Shown in pieces: positions 1-8,855 of a stretch of DNA of 64,000 nucleotides (positions are counted from its first letter, which is position 1; each line of letters starts with the position of its first letter). The DNA is from Porphyrobacter sp. TH134 (lineage in GTDB: Bacteria; Pseudomonadota; Alphaproteobacteria; Sphingomonadales; Sphingomonadaceae), in the NCBI RefSeq assembly GCF_002855495.1, contig NZ_PKRO01000003.1, positions 1 through 64,000 on the forward strand, in the 5' to 3' direction. The position numbers and the translations under genes were made by a program. Below the pieces are notes generated by a model. That model had not been told where the DNA came from, searched no databases, and was given only the letters and a program-made list of their open reading frames with translations.

Positions 1-451
1 AACATCCAGACTTCAGTCAACGGCAGCGCCTCCTCAGCGCCGCCATTGAATCAACCGATCACGTCTCGCGCAAGCAATTTAATGGGGCCTGAGCCTAGAT
101 AATCCCTGCATCAGTTCTACACTTGCTGATGGTCAGCGTCGCTGAAGTCATCCTTTGAAATGAGCATGCGCCATTTGCGAGATGATTTTCGCCCAATGCG
201 TTGTCCGTAGTGGGGTAAGGTTCCAACACATGCGCGCCCATGCGACAGGCTCCTTATTCAAATCGGAGAATGGCGATTCATCAAACAAGCTGACTTAGAA
301 AGCAGGGGCATGAGCCTTCCGATTATGGATAACCAGCCATTTGCCTTGCACAATCGCTGGCCCTTGGCACGTTAGACATACAGCTTCCATCAATCCGAAG
401 CTCCACCACCAAAATCACATTCATCACACAGTCGGGGATCTGCCAATGCTG
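1..451. other. Left-edge stretch without a recognisable gene
   Basis: No open frame here has a recognisable protein family, a Shine-Dalgarno-like start or the strong third-position GC bias seen in the rest of the window. A short plus-strand frame from about 341 runs into and opposite the acyltransferase gene and looks like a shadow. The stretch is lower in GC than the window in general, so it could be intergenic or decayed DNA. I see no RNA gene or mobile-element end in it. Confidence 0.4.
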
Positions 452-1258
452 CTACCCGAGAATTTTCCTGCTCCATGGCGCCACATGCCGGGCAATCAAG
501 ACACCAGCAAACGACGCAAAAAAGGCTACGATCGCCGTAATCAGTTCACCCTGCCCGAAAATTCTATTAAACACGCCGAGGGCTGCGATATGAACCAGAT
601 AAACGCCGAACATGCAGCTTGAAGCCCACTCCACGCTTTTCGGAAAATGCGGCAGCATCAATGCTGCAAACACCGCTCCGCCTCCAACGACATATGGCAG
701 GCTTACGCCTGGCAAGTCCCACAACAGGCACGCAAACAACCCGAGCGCTCCGATGACCATGCCAATGCGCTGTCGAAACGCAACGCCCAGCAAAGCCGCG
801 GGAATTGCGTGGAGAAATTGCGTCACCGGTGGTTCGGTGGCCAGTTGCAATTCACGCCACCATGGCGACCCGGCCAACAAGATGAACGCGACAACCGCAC
901 AGACGGCCGGCAGCCATCGCGCGGTCACGAATGTCAGCGCCAGATTGACCGCAAAAATAAACGGCAAAAACCACAGGTGCGTGCCATAAAGCACCGACGC
1001 TACCGGACTTAAGCCTTGATGGAACGGAGAACCGTCGGCGGCAAACCTCCAAGCCAGATAGAACATCGACCAAAAGGCCCATGGCACCAGCACCCGCCTG
1101 GCCAGCTTGGCAGGATCACTGCCCGCAAAATAGGTTGCCAGCATGGTAAAGGCGACAAGGCCAGAATAGCCAATCTGCGCACCAGTCGCGCCGCTGTGAA
1201 CCAGGACAATCCCAAACGCCGCAATGATGCGGACGACCTCGATGTTTTGGTTTCGCAA
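452..1258 (-). CDS. Short acyltransferase family 3 membrane protein
   Basis: Predicted integral-membrane O-acyltransferase (Acyl_transf_3 fold), a family that moves acetyl or other acyl groups onto cell-surface sugars or lipids. The N-terminus carries the family signature around residues 3-22: an R-N-x-N-I-E-x-x-R-I-I-A run followed by V-L-V-H, whose His is the expected catalytic residue. About seven or eight hydrophobic segments follow, including L-W-F-L-P-F and F-G-V-Y-L-V-H-I near the C-terminus. At 268 residues it is shorter than the usual 330-380, so it may be a compact or trimmed member. The start is a TTG, chosen because it places the signature at its normal position. No neighbouring glycan genes are visible, so the substrate cannot be guessed. 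Confidence 0.65.
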   Translation of the reverse strand: MRNQNIEVVRIIAAFGIVLVHSGATGAQIGYSGLVAFTMLATYFAGSDPAKLARRVLVPWAFWSMFYLAWRFAADGSPFHQGLSPVASVLYGTHLWFLPFIFAVNLALTFVTARWLPAVCAVVAFILLAGSPWWRELQLATEPPVTQFLHAIPAALLGVAFRQRIGMVIGALGLFACLLWDLPGVSLPYVVGGGAVFAALMLPHFPKSVEWASSCMFGVYLVHIAALGVFNRIFGQGELITAIVAFFASFAGVLIARHVAPWSRKILG

Positions 1259-1457
1259 TGGGCTGCCATCCTAGGTAAGGTCTGGGTTAGCCAGTGAGCG
1301 GTCCAACCCAGATTAGGCAATAACTATTTTTGTCGCAACGGTCCGGGCCTGTTTCGGGACTTGGTAGCAAATAGCGGTCCAGATTGGCCTGCTTTGTTCC
1401 GCTTTCTACTTACTTGACGGCCCCGAAAACCACGCTAAACCGCGCCCCATCGCCGTG

Positions 1458-1533
1458 GGGCGGTTAGCTCAGTTGGTAGAGCATCTCGTTTACACCGAGA
1501 GGGTCAGCGGTTCGAGCCCGTTACCGCCCACCA
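1458..1533 (+). tRNA. tRNA-Val (anticodon UAC)
   Basis: A 76-base cloverleaf can be drawn by eye. The acceptor arms GGGCGGT and ACCGCCC pair perfectly, the D arm is GCTC/GAGC, and the anticodon stem TCTCG/CGAGA encloses the loop TTTACAC, giving anticodon UAC. The T arm contains TTCGAGC, and the CCA tail is encoded at 1531-1533. It is a stand-alone gene between the acyltransferase and a small secreted protein. Confidence 0.95.
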
Positions 1534-1778
1534 GGCAGGCCGGCGCAAAAGCGCGCTTTTCCGCACATTCAGGCGATCCTTTCACCCTGCCGGGGTGGGT
1601 CTGCGCTGCCGCGCTCCCATTTCTGCCAGTCGAGGCTCGCACACGACGTGCAGGCTCGCAAACGCGGACCGGACGACGCGCTCCTCTTTTTCCAGGCCAT
1701 CCTCCTGAAAAGACAGAGCAGCATACCATGCCCGTAGCCGTGTCGACGAAGCCTTAACCTGTTTGCGCTATCTCCGGC

Positions 1779-2213
1779 ATGGTCGAACAACTGTGGATGT
1801 TCATCATGCTCTTTTATCCCGCTTTTGCCTTGATCGGCGGCGCAATGCTGGCTTCGCCTACGAACGTGTCACGCGCCAGCTTCGAGCTGCGCGGTTACGT
1901 TCCTGTGAGTTGTGACGCTTCGGTTCTGCAACAGGACTACAGCGGGGGCGAAGCCTTGACCCTGGTCATCGCTGAACGCTGCAACACGTCCTATACGCTT
2001 CAGCTGCGATTGCCCGCTGACAGCAAGGCAACGCATGTCCGTTTCGGTGGCCGCGAGCTGCCTGTCAAAGGCGGCATGATCTCGATCGCGCGTTCCGCTT
2101 TCTCAGGGTCGGACATGGCCGGCGAACCGCTGAGCATCCTGTTCTCCGAAGATGGCGCAGCCGCGCGGCTGCAATCGCTGCAAATCGAGACGATCGCAAA
2201 CGCGCCGTTCTGA
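1779..2213 (+). CDS. Small secreted Cys-containing protein beside the pilus operon
   Basis: No family recognised with certainty. The 144-residue product starts with a hydrophobic segment ending near A-M-L-A-S, a probable signal peptide. A mature domain follows with two cysteines (about 45 and 68) in a V-P-V-S-C-D-A-S and an E-R-C-N-T-S context, which could form one disulfide. The pattern, an early Cys followed by beta-rich sequence with T-L-V-I and L-Q-L-R-L strands, recalls spore coat U-type pilin domains, but it is too weak to assign. It converges on the chaperone-usher operon, with 33 bases between the two stop codons, and may be an accessory of it (inference). A start at 1797 or 1809 would also leave a signal peptide. 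Confidence 0.5.
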   Translation: MVEQLWMFIMLFYPAFALIGGAMLASPTNVSRASFELRGYVPVSCDASVLQQDYSGGEALTLVIAERCNTSYTLQLRLPADSKATHVRFGGRELPVKGGMISIARSAFSGSDMAGEPLSILFSEDGAAARLQSLQIETIANAPF

Positions 2214-2246
2214 CCGGCATCACGCTTTGCACCGCAGGGCAGCAGG

Positions 2247-3134
2247 TCACGGCGTCGCCTCGACACTGATCGAGATCAGATCGCGGTACTCGCCCGCGAA
2301 CCGGTTGCCGACCACGGGAACGGTGGCGACCGCGCGGTAGGAGGCCCCGTCGAGCGACCGGGGCGGCGAACGGCGCAGATCAGCAGGCCCCGACATATCG
2401 ACCGGCGTCCCGTCAACCACGAGCTGGTAGGGGATACGCTCCTTCGGCTGCTCGACGTTGATCAGATCACCCTTGTTCTGCGACAATAATCGGACGCGCA
2501 CCGGCTCGTTCGCGCGCAGCTGGATGAAGATCGAGTTTGCTGTCCCGTCCTTCAGTTCACCCAGATCAAGAACCGCGCTGCGTGCGCCGTTGCTGAAGAT
2601 GCCCGCGGTGCCGGCAAGGTTGACCTGCGCCCGGGCCTCCACCCTGAGCCGCAGCGGAAAGCGGCGCTGCTCACGCACGTCGCCGGTGGAACCAAGAAGC
2701 AGCAGTTCGACATTCTCGTCATAGATGCCCGAAGGCACGACCTGGCCGGGCCTGACGCGCACTTGCAGCCGCAGCACGATTTCTTGCCGCCCGGCGATCA
2801 GGATCGGCAGACCGAAGCCCGCGGCCTGCTCGTTGGGCAGTCTGATGGCCTGCTCGCCGAAAATCTCGTATCCCAGTTGCGCCCGCGAAGACGCGCCGAT
2901 GAGGCGCCGCGCGCCGGACATGGTGCCGATCGCGACTGCGCGCAGATCGCAGGCGGCCTCGTCGCGGTTGGTGATCGTGATATTGAGGGGATAGGTCGCC
3001 GCATCGGGCGAGAACGGTTCGTAGCTGTCGTTGACCGGCCCATCGACCCTGCTGATCTGCGGGTCGCAGGCGAGCGCCGGGGCGGCAAAGCCCAGGATCG
3101 CGGCCGTCATGATGGAGCGGTGGACCAAGCTCAT
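2247..3134 (-). CDS. Spore coat U-type pilus tip/adhesin candidate
   Basis: Last gene of the pilus operon; its start overlaps the usher stop by 4 bases (ATGA). The 295-residue product has a Sec signal peptide (cleavage near A-L-A-C). Its C-terminal half ends with the typical spore coat U strand pattern, F-A-G-E-Y-R-D-L-I-S-I-S-V. It is about twice as long as the two pilins encoded upstream and looks two-domained. In chaperone-usher systems a long last subunit is usually the tip adhesin, so that is the likely role (inference). The N-terminal half (residues about 25-150) would be the receptor-binding or second pilin-like domain; its ligand is unknown. Confidence 0.7.
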   Translation of the reverse strand: MSLVHRSIMTAAILGFAAPALACDPQISRVDGPVNDSYEPFSPDAATYPLNITITNRDEAACDLRAVAIGTMSGARRLIGASSRAQLGYEIFGEQAIRLPNEQAAGFGLPILIAGRQEIVLRLQVRVRPGQVVPSGIYDENVELLLLGSTGDVREQRRFPLRLRVEARAQVNLAGTAGIFSNGARSAVLDLGELKDGTANSIFIQLRANEPVRVRLLSQNKGDLINVEQPKERIPYQLVVDGTPVDMSGPADLRRSPPRSLDGASYRAVATVPVVGNRFAGEYRDLISISVEATP

Positions 3135-5644
3135 CGATTTGCTCCTTTTAATTGTACGCTCCCGAGAGGCACCAGACCTGAACTGTCGGCGGGAATTGTA
3201 ACGTCAAGCTCGCTCTCCTCATCGCCATTGAGCGTGAGGCGGTAACGTCCGGGTTTGAGACCCGTTGCGGCAAACCGGCCGGCCTTGTTCGTGAAGAGGG
3301 AAATCCCGGGTTCCTTGGGGCGGTCGAGCGAAACGAGTTTGCCGACCTGCAACGATACAGGCTGGCCGGCGCGGTCGAGCAGGACGCCCATGATCGTATT
3401 GGCTGCGTCCGAACCGACGGTCAGCTTGAAACCGCTGCCGCTGCCCGGATAAAGTTCAAAGGCCCCTGCCCCAATGTCGTATCCGGCCGGCAAGTCATCC
3501 ACATTGAAGCTGACCGCGTTGCGCTGGTACGGCCGATTGGCGGTCACCAGCGCAGGACCGAACCCATCCACGCGGGCATAGGCCTGTCCGGCGCCGCCGA
3601 TCGACACATCCACCGGCTTGCCGTCCAGCGACTTGTGCCGCGAGACGATGGCGAAGCCTTCCCGGTAAGGCCGGCCCACCGCCACGCTGCCATCAGCCAT
3701 CCCCACGCCAACCGCCGCGCGCACGGTCGATTGCCTGAGCCGCCCGCCGTTTACGGTATCATCCAGCAGATCGAAGCGCGCGCCCACCTCGCCACGGTTG
3801 GTGAAATAATCGACCTGGCCCTGGAAGCCGCGTTCGCCATCGGCTCCGCTGATCCCGGCACGATAACCGAGGCTGCCCACCTCATTGGTCAGCACCCGTT
3901 CGTGTTCGATGCGGTAGCTGTTGCTTCCCGATTCGTAGCGCGCGTTCACCCCGTCGCGTGAGCCGAGCCGCAGGCTGACATTGAGAAGCACACGGTGGTC
4001 GGTGCCGAGGATCTGATCCGACTGCCCTTCATAGAGCATCGCCGCATTCACGCGGCCGAAGGATCGGCTCAGGCCCGCTGACCAGACGGTACGATCCGGC
4101 CCGATCCTGCGGCTTGAGCGGCCAAAGGCTGCGTTCAGGTACAGGTCAAGCGGCAGGCCCTGACGATAGCGAACGGCAATGTCATCCTTGATATCCTGCG
4201 CGAAGAGCTGGTTGAGGACAGTGAATTGGCGGCTGCGATGATCCCAGAACGCTTCGATTTCCCCCAGCGTGCCGAACATGTCGAAGGACTTCACCCAGCC
4301 GACCGTCGTCGCGAATCCTTCGCCAGTGCCCGAGGTGCTGCCCACCGCTTCCAGCCGGAAGGTGCCGGCACGGGTGGCCCAGATCGCCTCGCCCCCTACC
4401 GTCTGTACCCGGCGGTCCGCCTGTGCGTTGACGCCAAGCGTGATGCTTTGGGTGACCCCCTTGCGGAAATATCCGGTGGCTTGCAGGTCGTCCCCATAGC
4501 GAAAGCCCCCCGCCGTGGGCGTACGCGGCACACCAAGGGCGAAGGAAAACTCAGTCAGCCCTTCTTCCAGCAGGTTGGTGGTGAACGAGCGGGAGAAGGA
4601 CGCAATTTCGCGGCGGCCCGCTTCGTCCTGCACCAGCAGACGGACCTCGTTCAGCCCTTCGGTAAACGGCAGATCGCGCAGGTTGTAGTTGCCGGCCCGC
4701 AGCTGGACGGTCCGGGTGATGACGCCGTTTACCTCGACCTCGACAATGGCATCGCGATCTAGGCTAAATGTCGTCCGGCCGGCCGGCCTGATATTGCGGG
4801 TAGGCTGCAAGTCGGCATAGGCCCGCAGCACGGATATGCCGCCAAGGGCTGCTGCACCCTGCAACGGAAGAACGAAGGGATCGACATCGCCCGCCTGGGC
4901 GCGGATTGCCCTGCGCCAGTCATCGTGCACCAGCGTCACATTGCCGCGGGTGAGGCGCTTGTCAGGGCCGCCGCGGTAGGTCCATTGATGGAACAGGTAC
5001 GCCCCATCCAGCCCGCCCACGTTGACAACCCCGTCGATGCCGAGGGTGGTCGGCTGCGCGCCTTCTCTTGCAGGAGAAAGGCGGTCGCGGTGCACGTAGG
5101 ATTTCGAGAAGAACATGTTCAGACCAACCGCCAGATTGGCGGGAAGCAGCGTGTTTTCGCGCGGCGCGTCGATGATGTTGGGGCTGAGCGCAAAGTCCTG
5201 GACCCGCGCGACAGCTGCGGCGACGGACACCGCCACAGCGAAATTGGCGGCATCGAAAGTGACGGAAAGACCGTCAACCTGCGCCCGGGCCAGCGGCAGA
5301 AAATCGCCGTCAGCCGCGACCCGCGCCGTCAGTTCTGCGCGGGCCTCGTCGTTCAGACGCGCGCCGAGCAGATCAAGGAAGCGCGGCCCGCCCAGACTGA
5401 CGAGCGTGCCACCCATGGTCGTACGCGCGCCGATATCGCCGACATAAACCCCGTCGAGAACAAGCGGCAGACTGACGTCGATCGTGGGTTCGGCAGGGGT
5501 CGGCGCTGCCCGTGGTTCCTGCTGTGCCTGCGCGGCTTGTCCGAAGGCCGGTGCCGCAACCAGGCTGGCCAGTACCGAGCCACTGGCCAGCGCCCACCCC
5601 CGCAGCCCGATCGTCCGGCGCGCCTTATGTAAACGCCCCCTCAT
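3131..5644 (-). CDS. Outer-membrane usher of an archaic chaperone-usher pilus
   Basis: Outer-membrane pore that receives chaperone-subunit complexes and secretes and assembles the pilus. The 837-residue protein has a signal peptide ending near P-A-F-G-Q-A and an N-terminal periplasmic domain. A long beta-barrel region follows, including a plug-flanking V-E-V-N-G-V-I-T-R-T motif around residue 300 (FimD/PapC family). C-terminal Ig-like domains carry a carboxypeptidase-regulatory-like stretch (F-A-T-T-G-L-K-P-G-R-Y-R). The length fits FimD-type ushers (about 800-850). The gene starts 6 bases after the chaperone stop and overlaps the tip gene, so the five genes are almost certainly one operon. 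Confidence 0.88.
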   Translation of the reverse strand: MRGRLHKARRTIGLRGWALASGSVLASLVAAPAFGQAAQAQQEPRAAPTPAEPTIDVSLPLVLDGVYVGDIGARTTMGGTLVSLGGPRFLDLLGARLNDEARAELTARVAADGDFLPLARAQVDGLSVTFDAANFAVAVSVAAAVARVQDFALSPNIIDAPRENTLLPANLAVGLNMFFSKSYVHRDRLSPAREGAQPTTLGIDGVVNVGGLDGAYLFHQWTYRGGPDKRLTRGNVTLVHDDWRRAIRAQAGDVDPFVLPLQGAAALGGISVLRAYADLQPTRNIRPAGRTTFSLDRDAIVEVEVNGVITRTVQLRAGNYNLRDLPFTEGLNEVRLLVQDEAGRREIASFSRSFTTNLLEEGLTEFSFALGVPRTPTAGGFRYGDDLQATGYFRKGVTQSITLGVNAQADRRVQTVGGEAIWATRAGTFRLEAVGSTSGTGEGFATTVGWVKSFDMFGTLGEIEAFWDHRSRQFTVLNQLFAQDIKDDIAVRYRQGLPLDLYLNAAFGRSSRRIGPDRTVWSAGLSRSFGRVNAAMLYEGQSDQILGTDHRVLLNVSLRLGSRDGVNARYESGSNSYRIEHERVLTNEVGSLGYRAGISGADGERGFQGQVDYFTNRGEVGARFDLLDDTVNGGRLRQSTVRAAVGVGMADGSVAVGRPYREGFAIVSRHKSLDGKPVDVSIGGAGQAYARVDGFGPALVTANRPYQRNAVSFNVDDLPAGYDIGAGAFELYPGSGSGFKLTVGSDAANTIMGVLLDRAGQPVSLQVGKLVSLDRPKEPGISLFTNKAGRFAATGLKPGRYRLTLNGDEESELDVTIPADSSGLVPLGSVQLKGANR

Positions 5645-5650
5645 GCATCG

Positions 5651-6370
5651 TCACTTGATGACGAGCTGGATCGGAGCTGTGAGCGCAAATCCCTCGGCCG
5701 CAGGCACCGTGAAGATGCGGCGCCCTCCCGATGGCACGACCGATGCGATGAGCGTTTCGCGCAAGGGATCGCCGCTCAGCTCCATCTTCTGTCCCGCGCC
5801 GTTGGTGAAGGTCCAGGTGGTGCTGCCGAGCGGGGCATAGCGCGCCCCGCTGTTTTCAAGCACAACTTCCATTGTCCCCGGCGTGCTCGCGGCGGCCACC
5901 GACACGATCTTCAACTCGGTTTTCGCGCCGGCAGGCACGACATAGGCAGCCGTCCCGAAATTGATGACGAACTGCACCCCGGTGCCCGCCGTCGGGTCTG
6001 TGACCGGAACCTGATTGACGCCGATCACATACATCGCGGTCTGGTCGATTGTCGGATCGCCGACATATTGGACGCGGATCGCCTGCGTTTTGCCGGGCTC
6101 GACGATCAATTGCGGCGGAAGGATGAGGAAATCCTCATCGGCCGGCGTGCGCATCTCGTTGCCCTGCTCGTCCCAGGTCCGCTTCTCGGCGGTCACTTCA
6201 AGGGTGAGCGGACGCTCGGTCGTGTTGTCCACGCGCAGAACCGTGGCTGCCCCGCTGCCGACCGGCGCCAGCTCGTAGCTCATCGGGTAAACGCGGTGCG
6301 CCTGCGCCGGAGCGCACAGCAAGGTCACCGCGGCAGCAAGGGCTGCAAAGAGTGTTCGCTTGGAAGTCAT
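5651..6370 (-). CDS. Periplasmic pilus chaperone (FimC/PapD-like)
   Basis: Periplasmic chaperone that donates a beta strand to unfolded pilin subunits and delivers them to the usher. The 239-residue product begins with a signal peptide (cleavage near P-A-Q-A-H). Residues about 25-140 form the N-terminal Ig domain with the family's I-R-V-Q-Y-V-G-D strand, and a second Ig domain follows. An open frame extends further upstream but runs through the pilin gene. I start at the second of two tandem ATGs because GGG lies seven bases upstream; 6373 is the alternative. It sits between the pilin gene (gap about 31 bases) and the usher gene. Confidence 0.85.
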   Translation of the reverse strand: MTSKRTLFAALAAAVTLLCAPAQAHRVYPMSYELAPVGSGAATVLRVDNTTERPLTLEVTAEKRTWDEQGNEMRTPADEDFLILPPQLIVEPGKTQAIRVQYVGDPTIDQTAMYVIGVNQVPVTDPTAGTGVQFVINFGTAAYVVPAGAKTELKIVSVAAASTPGTMEVVLENSGARYAPLGSTTWTFTNGAGQKMELSGDPLRETLIASVVPSGGRRIFTVPAAEGFALTAPIQLVIK

Positions 6371-6401
6371 CATCTTACCCTTTGTCCTTGGCACGCGTCG
6401 C

Positions 6402-6974
6402 TCAATCGACCGGTTCCATCTCGAGTACGAACACCTCCCGGTACTCCCCTGCGAGCAAGTTCTGTGCGTTACCCCAGGTGATCCGCATCTCACCGGTCTG
6501 GTTGACCACCGATGCGCCAGAGCTGAACTCAAGCCCCCCGGCCCATTGACGGCCGTCGGCAGAAAAATTCTGCGCGATGCTGTACCCGCCGTTTGACACC
6601 ATCGCGGGCCAAGTCACCGAATAGGGAAGAAAGCTGCGGGCATCGCCGGGCCGATATTGACCAGTATGTCGCAGAGCGCCGTTTGCCGCCGTGGCGCGCA
6701 GGCGGAACGGGGTGTTGCAGTTAAGCTGCACCCCGACTTCGGTCGCCGAGCTGGCGACCAGATCAACCCGTGCCAAGGCTTCGTTGAAGACCACGCTGCA
6801 TTCCAGCGGCCACACGGCGCGGATGGTGATGGCGGCCTCGCGGCCGAAGTCCCGTTCGAGGTAGGGTTGGGGGACGACTTGCAGTTCGACTTGCTCGTTC
6901 GTCTGCGCGCGGAGCGAAGCGCCTGTCAGCGCAGCGAACGCGATTCCGAAAGCGGCAGCTTGCCTGACTAGCAC
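6402..6974 (-). CDS. Spore coat U-domain pilin, minor subunit
   Basis: Secreted pilus subunit of the spore coat protein U (SCPU) family, 190 residues, with a signal peptide ending near L-R-A-Q. Two cysteines in the P-L-E-C-S and Q-L-N-C-N-T contexts are the conserved disulfide pair of this family. The C-terminus has the characteristic L-A-G-E-Y-R-E-V-F-V-L strand. It lies between the first pilin and the chaperone in the operon. A lower copy role (adapter or minor subunit) is inferred only from order and divergence from the first pilin. Confidence 0.8.
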   Translation of the reverse strand: MLVRQAAAFGIAFAALTGASLRAQTNEQVELQVVPQPYLERDFGREAAITIRAVWPLECSVVFNEALARVDLVASSATEVGVQLNCNTPFRLRATAANGALRHTGQYRPGDARSFLPYSVTWPAMVSNGGYSIAQNFSADGRQWAGGLEFSSGASVVNQTGEMRITWGNAQNLLAGEYREVFVLEMEPVD

Positions 6975-7062
6975 CCCGGATCTTCCTTTCCCCTTGCCGG
7001 TATCGGGGTGGCCCTGGTGGCCACCCCGTCCGTTACGCGGCCTGCCAAAGCAGGCCGAACCA

Positions 7063-7578
7063 TCAGTTGGCGGTGATCGAAACGCGGATCACGTCGGTGT
7101 AATCACCAGCAAACAGCGGGTTGGCATCGGTCGCCGAGGCCGGCTTGGCGAGGATCAGGCGCAGCTGGCCGGTCTGACCGTTCACGAACGCTGCCGAAGA
7201 TGCGAGCGAGTTCGTGAAGGCGGTGGCAAGCGAAACCGGCGTCCCGATTGCGATGCCCGAACCGCCGCTGTGAGTGACAGTGTAGGGCACGAAGCCGCGG
7301 TTTGCACCGGCTGCGTTGTTCAGTCGGCCCGAGTTGTCCGAAACGATTGTGCGCGTGAAGCCATTGGCGCCGTTGCAGCGGTAGGTCAGGCTGCCCGCGG
7401 TCTGTTCGGTGGTGAGGTTGAGATCAACCGTCACGTCACGTTCGTCAGGGCTGACGGTGCATGCCAGGGCGATGTTGCCCTTGATCGACAGGTCGGCCTT
7501 GTCGTCGGCCATCGCCGGAGTAGCCGAAATCGCGGAGACTGCAACGGCAGTCATAAGGAGCTTCTTCATAATAGACAT
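7063..7578 (-). CDS. Spore coat U-domain pilin, probable major subunit
   Basis: First gene of the pilus operon and likely the major shaft protein. The 171-residue product has a Lys-Lys N-terminus and a signal peptide cleaved near A-M-A-D-D. The SCPU domain has the cysteine pair A-L-A-C-T-V and L-T-Y-R-C-N and ends with F-A-G-D-Y-T-D-V-I-R-V-S-I. The start at 7578 (M-S-I-M-K-K) is preceded by a GAAGAGG ribosome-binding site two bases away; ATG at 7569 is possible. The 88-base gap to the next pilin gene is the largest within the operon and leaves room for a stability hairpin that would favour this transcript, but I did not verify one. Confidence 0.82.
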   Translation of the reverse strand: MSIMKKLLMTAVAVSAISATPAMADDKADLSIKGNIALACTVSPDERDVTVDLNLTTEQTAGSLTYRCNGANGFTRTIVSDNSGRLNNAAGANRGFVPYTVTHSGGSGIAIGTPVSLATAFTNSLASSAAFVNGQTGQLRLILAKPASATDANPLFAGDYTDVIRVSITAN

Positions 7579-8127
7579 AACCTCTTCGCTTGCGAAAGGC
7601 AGGATTGCCTGACGCATTGTGGTTGACCAACGAGACTTGCTGCACGCCATTCGGCATCTCAGCTTGTGTGCGACACAAGGAGGACGGAGGACTTTTTCGA
7701 GTCCCCTTCTGTTTCGTTTCTTTTGAAGAAAAGACCGAACTGGTCAGTCCGGTACGTTCCCCCCCGTCGGTGGGGTTAGCCGCGTCAGCTTAACGAATTC
7801 TTCACCAATTTTGGTAGCAACGCCGCAAATTTGCATTTCAGGCGGTCGTATTGGCATGGTCTCCCTCGCGCGGGAGGGACGGAGATTTCAGCTGATGTCC
7901 CACGATGAAACTAAAATCCCGGCTCTGACTCCCTGAAAGCAGGAGCAACACCGTTCCGCGCAAGCCAGAGTCTGAGTCGGTACCACCAATATTGTAAGTT
8001 ATTCAAAAGACTAACTTAGATTAAATTAAAAAATCAGCTTTGTCACCAGATTGCCCCAGAGGCGGAACCATCGCCGAGCAATTGTGATGCTCAGGCGGGA
8101 CAGGCCTTGGGGATTGAGGGGCGAAAG
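7579..8127. promoter_or_regulatory. Intergenic control region between pilus operon and LuxR-type gene
   Basis: A 549-base divergent intergenic region, unusually long for this window. It contains an AT-rich patch at about 7985-8040 and a perfect inverted repeat (listed separately). Both the pilus operon (minus) and the regulator (plus) must be started from here. No further gene or RNA is recognisable. Confidence 0.55.
7995..8018. repeat. Perfect 7-base inverted repeat, candidate operator
   Basis: TAAGTTA at 7995-8001 and TAACTTA at 8012-8018 are perfect inverted copies separated by 10 bases, inside the AT-rich patch between the pilus operon and its divergent LuxR-type regulator. The spacing suits a dimeric helix-turn-helix protein, and the flanking sequence is AT-rich like a promoter. 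Function is inferred from position only. Confidence 0.4.
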
Positions 8128-8733
8128 TTGAACAGTGACACCGTCAGGCAACCGGCGTCCACGTCGTTGCTGGTGCTGCCTTTGATCATGGAGGAGTGGC
8201 TTTCCTCGTCAAGAAATCCCAGCGTCATTTGTGACGCCCAGCAACGCGTGCTGTGGCACAGTGCGAACCTTCCGGGGTTCCTTGATCATGTGACTTGCAT
8301 CAAACTTGACCGCGACAGTCTCGTCCTTGCCGACAAGCGTGCACAGGCTGCCCTGTCCCGCTTCATTCAATCGCCCGACATGCCCACCAGCGTGATCGCG
8401 CTCGAAGGCGAGCGGCAAACGGCGCGCAGCATCCTTCAGTGCCGGCGGCTTGGGGCAGGAACTAACGTCAACGTCTTCGGCCTGCGCATCATCAATGATG
8501 ACAATTACCGCGAAAGCGCCGTCCTCCACTTCGAAGAATACTTCAACCTGACGCGCCAAGAGGCGCTCATCTGCCGGGATCTGCTGCGCGGAAAGACAGT
8601 GCAGGAAATCGTCGAGACGACCGGCAAGTCTTCCGATACGGTCAGGTTCCACATCCGCAATATCTATATCAAGATCGATGTATCCTCGCGCGAGGCCCTG
8701 TTTGCGAAACTGAGGCTGTTCTTGTTCGGTTGA
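8128..8733 (+). CDS. LuxR-type helix-turn-helix regulator
   Basis: DNA-binding regulator with a C-terminal LuxR/GerE helix-turn-helix at about residues 140-195. The L-T-R-Q-E-A-L-I-C-R-D-L-L-R-G-K-T-V-Q-E-I run is followed by S-S-D-T-V-R-F-H-I-R-N-I-Y-I-K, the expected recognition helix. The N-terminal 130 residues may be a small sensor (PAS-like) domain: V-I-C-D-A-Q-Q-R-V-L-W-H-S-A-N looks like a PAS beginning. No phosphoacceptor receiver domain is seen. The TTG start at 8128 has GAGGGG six bases upstream; an alternative TTG at 8107 or ATG at 8188 is possible. Divergent placement suggests it controls the pilus operon (inference). Confidence 0.78.
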   Translation: MNSDTVRQPASTSLLVLPLIMEEWLSSSRNPSVICDAQQRVLWHSANLPGFLDHVTCIKLDRDSLVLADKRAQAALSRFIQSPDMPTSVIALEGERQTARSILQCRRLGAGTNVNVFGLRIINDDNYRESAVLHFEEYFNLTRQEALICRDLLRGKTVQEIVETTGKSSDTVRFHIRNIYIKIDVSSREALFAKLRLFLFG

Positions 8734-8855
8734 TGGCCCCGCCTTTTGCCGGTCGGCGCAAGCGTCTGACCGGGACTGCCGCCGATGGCAGGCAAACCGC
8801 CACAGTTTAGCCCGCGCCGCTTGCACCGTCTGCTGCGGACCGGTAGCGCGGGGCC

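Noticed and set aside
341..622. Plus-strand frame near the left edge
   Set aside because: His/Arg-rich product without domain, mostly opposite the acyltransferase gene.
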